Part shown: piece after piece, positions 1 to 5,519 of the stretch
Layout: the number at the start of each line of letters is the position of its first letter
Numbering within the stretch: position 1 is the stretch's first letter
DNA from: Gammaproteobacteria bacterium
Lineage (GTDB): Bacteria > Pseudomonadota > Gammaproteobacteria > Granulosicoccales > Granulosicoccaceae
NCBI GenBank assembly: GCA_020444765.1
Contig: JAGRHW010000084.1
Coordinates: 1 to 11,576 of the forward strand
Reading direction: 5' to 3'
DNA: 11,576 bases
Made by a program: the position numbers and the translations under genes
The notes under the pieces: model-generated
Told to the model about the DNA's origin: nothing
Database searches by the model: none
What the model saw: only the letters and a program-made list of their open reading frames with translations

Positions 1-418
1 TCGCGCCTATCAGACCGTCGGTCTTGCACATCGGCCAGATTTCCCCGACCTGTTCCGGGGTCAGGAACTTTACATCCACGCCGATTGTTTCCGCGACACC
101 GGAGTAGTAATGATACTCATCCATACGGTCGGGGGAATTGGCCAGCCGGATGTTCGAGACCTGCTTGAAGCCTACCGGCATGCCGGTTTCCTTTTCCAGC
201 TCCTGATAAAAACGTACGGAGTATTTATGCAACTGGCCAACCGAATAACTCAGATTGAACAGCGGCAGCAGGCCCGCCGCGTGCCAGGTCGAGCCGGAAG
301 TCAGCTCGTTGCGTTCCAGCAGCAGCACATCGGTCCAGCCTTTTTTCGCCAGATGATAAAGCGTGCTGACGCCCACGACTCCGCCGCCTATGACGACCAC
401 GCGTGCCTTTGATTCCAT
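1..418 (-). CDS. FAD-dependent oxidoreductase, dimethylglycine/sarcosine dehydrogenase-like (N-terminal part, runs off the left edge)
   Basis: The gene starts at 418 (ATG) and reads leftward out of the window; 139 codons are visible. The N-terminus is a Rossmann FAD-binding fold: GGGVVG at residues 11-16, an acidic residue ending strand 2 (E35) to hold the adenosine ribose, then SGSTWHAAG (residues 41-49). That last motif is typical of the dimethylglycine/sarcosine dehydrogenase family, where its histidine (here H46) is the covalent flavin attachment site. Known members oxidatively demethylate N-methylated glycines, and many carry a C-terminal GcvT-like tetrahydrofolate domain, which would lie outside this window. 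A purine-rich stretch, GGGGAAGG, lies just upstream of the start (421-428). The divergent MttB homologue supports a role in methylated-amine or betaine breakdown. The exact substrate cannot be read from this fragment; an uncharacterised DAO-family enzyme is the main alternative. Confidence 0.88.
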   Translation of the reverse strand, partial: MESKARVVVIGGGVVGVSTLYHLAKKGWTDVLLLERNELTSGSTWHAAGLLPLFNLSYSVGQLHKYSVRFYQELEKETGMPVGFKQVSNIRLANSPDRMDEYHYYSGVAETIGVDVKFLTPEQVGEIWPMCKTDGLIGA

Positions 419-632
419 CGCCTTCCCCGTGACATCGCTCAACTGTGATTCACTCCGAAGCCTAAGGTTTTTACCGGCCCGCAGTGTGGGTAATTGCGAC
501 GAGAGGGTTTCCTACTGCGACACGGTTTTGGCGTGCGCGGTTAGCTCGGCGTCGCTAATGGATCAGCTCCCGACAAGGGCCGCGCACGATACTTTTGCCA
601 CAGTCGACAATTCACTTTTGCGGAGAACGGTG
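419..632. promoter_or_regulatory. Divergent intergenic/promoter region between oxidoreductase and MttB homologue
   Basis: This 214-bp gap separates two divergently read genes and must hold both promoters. No convincing -35/-10 pair was found by eye. Two copies of TGCGAC (495-500 and 516-521) lie in direct orientation 21 bp apart, about two helical turns, and each is followed by a GGTTT-containing stretch. They could be a tandem operator for a shared regulator. No sigma-54 -24/-12 site with correct spacing was found. Confidence 0.4.
622..626 (+). promoter_or_regulatory. Ribosome binding site fixing the MttB-homologue start
   Basis: GGAGA sits 6 nt upstream of the ATG at 633. This chooses 633 over earlier in-frame starts back to 363, whose translation has no family resemblance and would overlap the divergent gene. 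Confidence 0.7.
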
Positions 633-2204
633 ATGAGCGGGCAGGCAAATCCAGGCAGATCACGACGCGGCCGTGGCGGGCGCGAGGCTCGTCGCGCGGC
701 CCGCAGTCAGCGCGAGAGCGCAGCGCGTATTCCCTATATCACAAGACGAATCCCCTGCTTCGAGGTGCTCGATGAAGAGGGCTTGCAACAGATCGAGCGC
801 AACGCCGATACGATTCTCGAAGAAACCGGTATCGATTTCCGCGACGATCCGGAAGCGCTGGATCTCTGGCGACAGGCCGGCGCCGATGTCCAGGGCCAGC
901 GGGTCAGAATGCCGCGCGGTCTGTGCCGCTCGGTCATCCAACAGCACGCGCCCGCCGAGTTTACCCAGGTGGCGCGGAACCCGGCCAACAACGTGCAAAT
1001 CGGCGGCCCGTATACTGTGTTTGCGCCGGCCTACGGATCGCCGTTTATCTTCAATCTCGACGAAGGCCGTCGCTACGCGACGATCGAGGACTTCCGCAAT
1101 TTCGTCAAACTGGCCTGCGCCTCTCCCAGCCTGCATCACAGTGGCGGGACGATTTGCGAACCGGTCGATCTGCCGGTCAACAAGCGCCATTTTGATATGC
1201 TCTACAGCCACATGAAGTATTCCGACAAATGTTTCATGGGCTCGGTTACCGCGCCTTCACGCGCCGAAGACACGGTCGAGATGGTAAAAATCCTGTTCGG
1301 CGACGATTACCTCGATCCGCAGACCGGCAAGCCGCGAACCGCCTGCGTCAGTCTGATCAACGCCAATTCGCCGATGACGTTTGACGAAACCATGCTCGGC
1401 GCCGCCAAGGTTTATGCACGAAATAATCAGGCTTGCATTATCACGCCGTTTATTCTGGCCGGCGCGATGTCGCCGGTAACGGTCGCCGGCACCGCCGCGC
1501 AAACCCTGGCCGAAGCGCTGGCCGGGCTGGCTTTTGTACAACTGGTCAATCCCGGCGCGCCGGTTATCTTCGGCAGCTTTGCGAGTTCCATCTCCATGCA
1601 GTCGGGCGCGCCGACCTTCGGCACGCCGGAACCGGCGCTGGTGTTGTACGTGATGGCGGCACTGGCGCGCCGGCTCGGCGTACCGTTTCGTTCCGGCGGC
1701 GGCTTGAGCGCCGCCAAGATACCCGATGGCCAGGCCATGTCGGAGGCGGTCAACACGATGCTGCCGACCGTACACGCCGGGGTCAACTTTGTATTACACG
1801 CGGCCGGCTGGCTCGAAGGCGGGCTTGCCATGGGCTACGAAAAATTCGTTATGGACACGGACCAGACCGCGATGATGGAGATTCTGCTGCGCGGCGTGGA
1901 TATGAGCGAAAACGGCCAGGCCATGGATGCCATTCGCGATGTCGGTCCGGGTGAGCACTTTCTCGGCTGCGCACATACTCAGGCCAATTTCGAAGATGCG
2001 TTTTATCGCTCGCCGCTGGCCGACAACAACAGCTTCGAGCAGTGGCAGGCCGACGGCAGTCTGGATCAGGCAAAACGCGCCAACGCGCGCTGGAAAAAAA
2101 TACTCGCCGAGTACCAAGCGCCGTCACTCGACGAATCGATCGATGAAGCCCTGCAGGATTTTATCCGTCAACGTAAGGAGTCATTTGCCGACTCCAATGT
2201 TTGA
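633..2204 (+). CDS. MttB-superfamily (trimethylamine/betaine-type) corrinoid methyltransferase homologue, non-pyrrolysine
   Basis: A 523-residue protein of the trimethylamine methyltransferase (MttB/COG5598) superfamily. Characterised members move a methyl group from a quaternary or tertiary amine (trimethylamine, glycine betaine) to a cobalamin protein. The frame is uninterrupted, so it belongs to the large branch without the amber-encoded pyrrolysine of archaeal MttB. The basic N-terminus (residues 9-25, rich in Arg and Gly) followed by an IPYITRRIP-like stretch is common in proteobacterial members. The core TIM-barrel stretch around residues 265-330, with ILAGAMSPVTVAGT and APVIFGSF, is well conserved, and length is close to the family norm. 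The start is chosen from the GGAGA site. Cytoplasmic; no signal peptide. No corrinoid protein or reactivase is encoded in the window, so the methyl acceptor is unknown. A divergent DMGDH-like flavoprotein suggests a shared N-methyl substrate chain. Family call is firm; substrate is not. Confidence 0.93.
   Translation: MSGQANPGRSRRGRGGREARRAARSQRESAARIPYITRRIPCFEVLDEEGLQQIERNADTILEETGIDFRDDPEALDLWRQAGADVQGQRVRMPRGLCRSVIQQHAPAEFTQVARNPANNVQIGGPYTVFAPAYGSPFIFNLDEGRRYATIEDFRNFVKLACASPSLHHSGGTICEPVDLPVNKRHFDMLYSHMKYSDKCFMGSVTAPSRAEDTVEMVKILFGDDYLDPQTGKPRTACVSLINANSPMTFDETMLGAAKVYARNNQACIITPFILAGAMSPVTVAGTAAQTLAEALAGLAFVQLVNPGAPVIFGSFASSISMQSGAPTFGTPEPALVLYVMAALARRLGVPFRSGGGLSAAKIPDGQAMSEAVNTMLPTVHAGVNFVLHAAGWLEGGLAMGYEKFVMDTDQTAMMEILLRGVDMSENGQAMDAIRDVGPGEHFLGCAHTQANFEDAFYRSPLADNNSFEQWQADGSLDQAKRANARWKKILAEYQAPSLDESIDEALQDFIRQRKESFADSNV
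2177..2195 (+). terminator. Possible hairpin at the 3' end of the MttB homologue
   Basis: GGAGTC (2177-2182) and GACTCC (2190-2195) form a perfect 6-bp stem with a 7-nt loop, followed by AATGTTTG. It overlaps the last codons and the T-run is poor, so it is a weak terminator candidate at best. Confidence 0.25.
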
Positions 2205-2230
2205 CGCGGCCACCTGTCCAGGATGATCTG

Positions 2231-2251
2231 GCGGCGAATAGCGGCCGCCGC
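2231..2251. terminator. GC-rich hairpin between convergent genes
   Basis: GCGGCG (2231-2236) pairs with CGCCGC (2246-2251) around a 9-nt loop; an alternative register GGCGGC/GCCGCC (2230-2235 with 2244-2249) is equally good. It lies in the 55-bp gap where the MttB homologue and the lipoprotein gene converge, so a bidirectional transcription stop is plausible. No clear T-tract follows on either strand. Confidence 0.3.
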
Positions 2252-2259
2252 ATTTCGCC

Positions 2260-3942
2260 CTAATTGATTGTGAGGCTGAACGACCCGTTGGCAGTGTCGC
2301 CTTCGTCGTCCGTCGCGGTAACCGTCACTGTCAGCGGCGAATTGCCGAAAAGCGTGACGGTTTTATCCACCAGCAGCGGCGTGCCGTTGATCACCCCGGC
2401 CGGCGAAATCACCAGACTGCCGGAATTCGGCAGGCCGGTGGCCGTAAAGCTCAAGGGTCCGTTTTCCGGATCACTGAAATAGCCCGCCACATTGAAGGAA
2501 TACGGCGTGCCGGCAGTCGCCTGCTGAGCAGGTACAGGCCCGCTGAAGACCGGCGGCTGATTGGGCGGCGGCGCCGCACCCTGCACCGTCAGGCCAAACG
2601 TCATGACCGTTGAGCCGACGCCGTCACTGGCGGTCACTGAGACCGTGTAACCGCCGGCTTCGGCAGCAATCGGCGCACCGCTGATCACGCCTGTTGAGCT
2701 GATGCTCAGAGTCGCCGGCAAGCCGGAGGCGCTAAATGTCATCGCCTGGTTTTCCGGATCGGAGAAACTGCTGGCGGTGTTAACGCTAAAGGACTGACCG
2801 GCTATCGCCACCTGATCGGCCAGCTGACTGACGATCTGCGGCGGCTGATTGGCCTGCAGAGTCAAGGTAAACGGGTCCTGACTGACCTGACTCTGCCCGT
2901 CCGATGCGCTGACCGTGACGGTGTAGGCCCCGGTACTGTTGCTCGCGTTTGGCGTGCCGCTGATAATACCGTTATTGGAGATGGAAATACCCGCGGGCAA
3001 ACCGGTCGCGCTATGCGACAAGGCCGTTCCTTCGGGATCGAAGAACTTGCCGCTGACATCCAGCGGACCGAAGGCGATACCGATCTTGGCGGTCTGGTTC
3101 GGGATGATGCCGATCTTGCTCGGCGGATCATCGAGCACTGATAAATCGAGCACCACGGTCGCCTGGCTGACCTGGCTGCCGTCGGAGATCTCGTAGCTGA
3201 AACTGTCCTGGGTCACGGTGAACGGGGTAAACGGGCTGATGCTGTAAGTGAAACTGCCATCCGCAGCGAGGCTGAAATCGCCGGCGTATTGCGGGGAATC
3301 GCCGTTTGCCACGCCCAGTACCGTCAAGCCCTGATTGCGTACATCGTTGTCGTCACTGTCGTTGCTCAACAGACCTTGCGCGCTGGCACCGTCGACCACC
3401 AGCGTGGACCCTTCGACGACCGAATACTGGTCATCGCCGGCCACCGGTTTTTCATTGACCGAATCTATGCAGAAATGTATATCCAGACGGGTTTGCCCGC
3501 CGTCGTTGTCTTTGACTGACAGCGGATAGGTCAGACCGATCGGCGCGGTGATCTTCGGCAGCATCACATTGAAGACGCCGTTCTCGTTTTCATCCTCGAT
3601 AAACAGGATTTCGCAGTTGTCCGGGTCCTCGCAGACCTCCGCCAGCGAACTGCCGGCAATATCGAGATCGAGGTCGTTGACACAAACCTGTAACGGCCCC
3701 TGCTCGCTGACCGACCCCCAACTGTAGGATTCGACGATACCGTCCGAATCGCTCGCCGCCGCATCCAGCACCACAACTTCCTCTTCCAGCTCGGCGATCA
3801 CATCGCCATCGTTCAACGACACGGTCGGCGTATCGTTGCCCTGGCGGCCGGTTGAATCCACCCAGTTGCAAGCCGGCAGCACACTCAACGACGCGATGCT
3901 TAGCGGCAGGATAAAAGTCGAAAGTTTCTGTCTTAAACGCAT
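2260..3942 (-). CDS. Multi-domain Ig/cadherin-like lipoprotein
   Basis: A 560-residue predicted lipoprotein. The N-terminus has a basic start, a hydrophobic stretch and a lipobox ending LPAC, giving lipidated C25; the next residue is Asn, which favours outer-membrane sorting under the usual +2 rule. A PKD-like domain follows (about 40-155), with SDSDGIVESYSW and four further cysteines (C87, C104, C110, C158) that could form two disulfides. Next is a cadherin-like/Big_9-type domain (about 163-270, with AGDDQYSVVEGSTL and LLSNDSDDND). The C-terminus carries three putative-Ig (He_PIG, CADG-like) repeats at about 278-363, 368-454 and 464-560, each with the FSDPEN/TGLP/GVISGTP pattern. These acidic, Asp-rich folds are usually extracellular adhesion or matrix modules and may bind calcium. 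An AGAGG site (3949-3953) lies 6 nt before the ATG. No catalytic domain is visible, so function is unknown beyond a surface or periplasmic binding role. Confidence 0.88.
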   Translation of the reverse strand: MRLRQKLSTFILPLSIASLSVLPACNWVDSTGRQGNDTPTVSLNDGDVIAELEEEVVVLDAAASDSDGIVESYSWGSVSEQGPLQVCVNDLDLDIAGSSLAEVCEDPDNCEILFIEDENENGVFNVMLPKITAPIGLTYPLSVKDNDGGQTRLDIHFCIDSVNEKPVAGDDQYSVVEGSTLVVDGASAQGLLSNDSDDNDVRNQGLTVLGVANGDSPQYAGDFSLAADGSFTYSISPFTPFTVTQDSFSYEISDGSQVSQATVVLDLSVLDDPPSKIGIIPNQTAKIGIAFGPLDVSGKFFDPEGTALSHSATGLPAGISISNNGIISGTPNASNSTGAYTVTVSASDGQSQVSQDPFTLTLQANQPPQIVSQLADQVAIAGQSFSVNTASSFSDPENQAMTFSASGLPATLSISSTGVISGAPIAAEAGGYTVSVTASDGVGSTVMTFGLTVQGAAPPPNQPPVFSGPVPAQQATAGTPYSFNVAGYFSDPENGPLSFTATGLPNSGSLVISPAGVINGTPLLVDKTVTLFGNSPLTVTVTATDDEGDTANGSFSLTIN

Positions 3943-3963
3943 TGGATACCTCTGAACGGAAAG

Positions 3964-4018
3964 CTGGCCGGACGACCGGCTCCCGCCGCTTTAATAAAAT
4001 CCGGACACCGCCGGCCAG
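3964..4018 (-). repeat. 8-bp inverted repeat in the lipoprotein 5' leader
   Basis: CTGGCCGG (3964-3971) and CCGGCCAG (4011-4018) are perfect complements around a 39-nt loop that itself contains two CCGG blocks. It lies 22-76 nt upstream of the lipoprotein start, so it could be a leader RNA structure or a spaced protein-binding site. Confidence 0.35.
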
Positions 4019-4371
4019 ACATCGTGCTATACCGAACGTCTGTAAAACTGCGCTGCTCTACACTTCCACAGCGCTTTATCTGTATGGCCTTCTTGTCAAA
4101 TTACCACCGCCAGGACCGCCGAAACAGGGGATTTTCCCGCTGCCGGGCGGTAATAATTCACCAGAACCGTCTTGCCGGAGCAGGCCGGGATAGTCATCAA
4201 GAGGCAAATTAGCGGTGTATTCTTAATCCTGTTGAAACCCGCCGGAATCCCCTGAATCACAAGGCAACCGGGCCGATTAGCGGGGTTTTAAACAGGCTCA
4301 AACGTAGAAGAGTAAGCGAACGCAGGCCGGACTTCTGTTACGGTGCAATCAGAATATCCGTAAGCACATCG

Positions 4372-4390
4372 TCGATATGTACGATATCGA
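4372..4390. promoter_or_regulatory. Perfect palindrome, candidate operator
   Basis: TCGATAT (4372-4378) and ATATCGA (4384-4390) are exact inverted repeats around GTACG. A 7-5-7 dyad is a typical size for a dimeric regulator site. It is 217 bp upstream of the globin-like gene and about 430 bp upstream of the lipoprotein start. No regulator can be assigned. Confidence 0.35.
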
Positions 4391-4606
4391 GCTGTCCAAC
4401 GGCGCGCTCAACGCTGTCACTGATAAGCTCCTGCCCGACCTTCGGTCACACGTTAATCCGTTTGTCAGAGGAAATAAAAGTGATAGTTATGTGGCTATGT
4501 TTTCCTCCATCGTTTTACCTGTTAATAGAATGTCTTTACTTAATAAGCATTTAACGCTGAGCAATACTCGGAACTTTTTATTCAGCGACACAGGAACACA
4601 AAGACA

Positions 4607-5041
4607 ATGTATCGGACTGGCCCTACTCCGGGTGTCCTCACGCTCGCAGAACACTACGAGCATTTGCTGGAGAACCTCGAAGATATTAACTACCGGATGT
4701 TTGACTTGCATTTCCGTTTCTATCCGGGACTACGCAAGCAGTTCGATCTGAACCGGCGAAAGCACCCCCGTGTGGCTGAGGCGGTATTCCGATTTAACGC
4801 GAATGTCGCCGATGCAAACAACCTGATGCAGTTGTTGAACGAGACGGGTTGCGAGACACTGAGCACCTTTCATCTGCGCCAGTTGCGCATGAGCTTTCTG
4901 CAAGCCATTGAAGATGTCATGTTTGACGAGGCAACTGAAGCTCTTATCGCAGACTGCGCTATGGTTTTCGATGAGTTGCTAGCGACCCTGCGGGCCTCCC
5001 GTCGTGAGGAGTCGCCCCAGGATGGACCCCGTACGCAGTAG
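4607..5041 (+). CDS. Small alpha-helical protein, globin-fold-like, apparently without the proximal haem histidine
   Basis: A 144-residue, probably cytoplasmic, all-helical protein. Aligned by eye with the globin domain of E. coli flavohaemoglobin Hmp (recalled sequence), MFDLHFRFYPGLRKQF (residues 31-46) matches the B/C-helix block FYDRMFTHNPELKEIF. F46 falls on the conserved CD1 phenylalanine. EAVFRFNANVADANNL (58-73) then matches the E helix without gaps, and FLQAIEDVM plus the C-terminal helix resemble G and H. B10 Tyr becomes F32 and E7 Gln becomes V56. The F-helix region is about 7 residues shorter, with G81/C82 where the proximal histidine should be. It may therefore be a non-haem globin fold, as in RsbR-type sensors, or bind cofactor differently. 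An AGGAA site (4592-4596) lies about 10 nt before the ATG. The HPt gene follows 110 bp downstream on the same strand, suggesting a link to the relay. Real gene likely; globin assignment moderate. Confidence 0.72.
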   Translation: MYRTGPTPGVLTLAEHYEHLLENLEDINYRMFDLHFRFYPGLRKQFDLNRRKHPRVAEAVFRFNANVADANNLMQLLNETGCETLSTFHLRQLRMSFLQAIEDVMFDEATEALIADCAMVFDELLATLRASRREESPQDGPRTQ

Positions 5042-5151
5042 TCGCGTTACCAGTGAGAACGACGATCCCCCCGCATACCTGACTTAGTTCCCTTAAGCAT
5101 TCGTGATCGGCTACACTCGGGCATTCCAGAAACGTGAATGGTTGAGAGTCG

Positions 5152-5478
5152 ATGTCCATCTTCCGTAATCTGCCAGGGATTAACTTTGCAGAGGGTGTAC
5201 AGCGCGTGGCCGGCAACGAGGCGCTGTATATCAGCTTGCTGAAACAGTTTGCACAAAAGCATGGTGACGATCTGGAACTGCTAATCCAGGCACTGGAAGC
5301 AGGCGATGAGGCGCAGGCAAGACAGCTGCTGCACACATTAAAAGGAGTCGCGGGCAGCATCAGCCTGGATGACCTGTATGACGCCATATGCACTTTTGAC
5401 GAGTGTATTGACGCCGACAAAATCGCCGCCATGCAAAAGCAAATGCGCATTGCCAAATCTTCAATAGGACAGCTCTGA
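5152..5478 (+). CDS. Stand-alone histidine phosphotransfer (HPt) protein
   Basis: A 108-residue cytoplasmic HPt-domain protein. The N-terminus LPGINFAEGVQRVAGNEALY is the usual lead-in of BarA/EvgS-type HPt domains. The phosphorylation motif is HTLKGVAGSI, with H61 as the phospho-accepting histidine and K64/G65 as the conserved helix neighbours. The second helical hairpin (about 71-105) is poorly conserved but of normal length. The ATG at 5152 has only a weak GAGAG upstream; no earlier start stays open in frame. It converges with the hybrid kinase gene, their stop codons 21 bp apart. That kinase ends with two receiver domains and no HPt. The natural inference is that this protein carries phosphate from a kinase receiver domain to the response regulator of the neighbouring operon. 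It could also serve other kinases. Confidence 0.9.
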   Translation: MSIFRNLPGINFAEGVQRVAGNEALYISLLKQFAQKHGDDLELLIQALEAGDEAQARQLLHTLKGVAGSISLDDLYDAICTFDECIDADKIAAMQKQMRIAKSSIGQL

Positions 5479-5487
5479 TCCGACACC

Positions 5488-5519
5488 TGGAAGCCACACT
5501 CAGGACAGGAATGCTTCCA
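5488..5519. repeat. Inverted repeat at the HPt/kinase convergent junction
   Basis: TGGAAGC (5488-5494) and GCTTCCA (5513-5519) are perfect 7-bp complements with an 18-nt loop, straddling the kinase stop codon and lying just after the HPt stop. It might serve as a shared terminator, but the loop is long and there is no T-tract. Confidence 0.25.

Larger units (their letters stand above)
3943..4606. other. 664-bp divergent intergenic region with several inverted repeats, no supported gene
   Basis: The region separates the lipoprotein gene (minus) from the globin-like gene (plus). Short open frames in it look like chance: no ribosome site, no recognisable protein. Visible structure, left to right: an 8-bp inverted repeat near the lipoprotein start; a TTGACA hexamer on the minus strand (4094-4099) without a good -10; an interrupted inverted repeat, ATTACC...GGTAAT, at 4100-4154; two direct copies of ATTAGCGG (4208-4215, 4276-4283); a loose inverted repeat, AAACCCGC (4235-4242) with GCGGGGTTTT; and a perfect palindrome at 4372-4390. 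The last 180 bases are clearly AT-rich and probably hold the promoter of the globin-like gene. A TTGTCA hexamer (4462-4467) has a weak -10 (AGTTAT, 4485-4490) at 17-bp spacing. Confidence 0.5.

Noticed and set aside
531..548. Possible sigma-54 -24/-12 promoter (TTGGCG...TTAGC) upstream of the MttB homologue
   Set aside because: The GG and GC dinucleotides are 12 nt apart, not the required 10.
363..632. In-frame N-terminal extension of the MttB homologue
   Set aside because: It has no family similarity, overlaps the divergent oxidoreductase gene, and the start at 633 has a good ribosome site.
660..1211. 183-codon minus-strand open frame inside the MttB homologue
   Set aside because: Antisense shadow of a well-conserved gene, as expected in GC-rich coding DNA.
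633..2204. Pyrrolysine-containing MttB
   Set aside because: No in-frame amber codon interrupts the 523-codon frame, so this is the non-pyrrolysine branch.
2390..3110. DNA-level tandem repeat in the lipoprotein gene
   Set aside because: The three PIG domains repeat at the protein level only; the nucleotide sequences have diverged and do not form a tandem array.
4377..4751. 124-codon plus-strand open frame
   Set aside because: It overlaps the globin-like gene in another frame, has no ribosome site, and its 3' half is plainly an out-of-frame reading of that gene.
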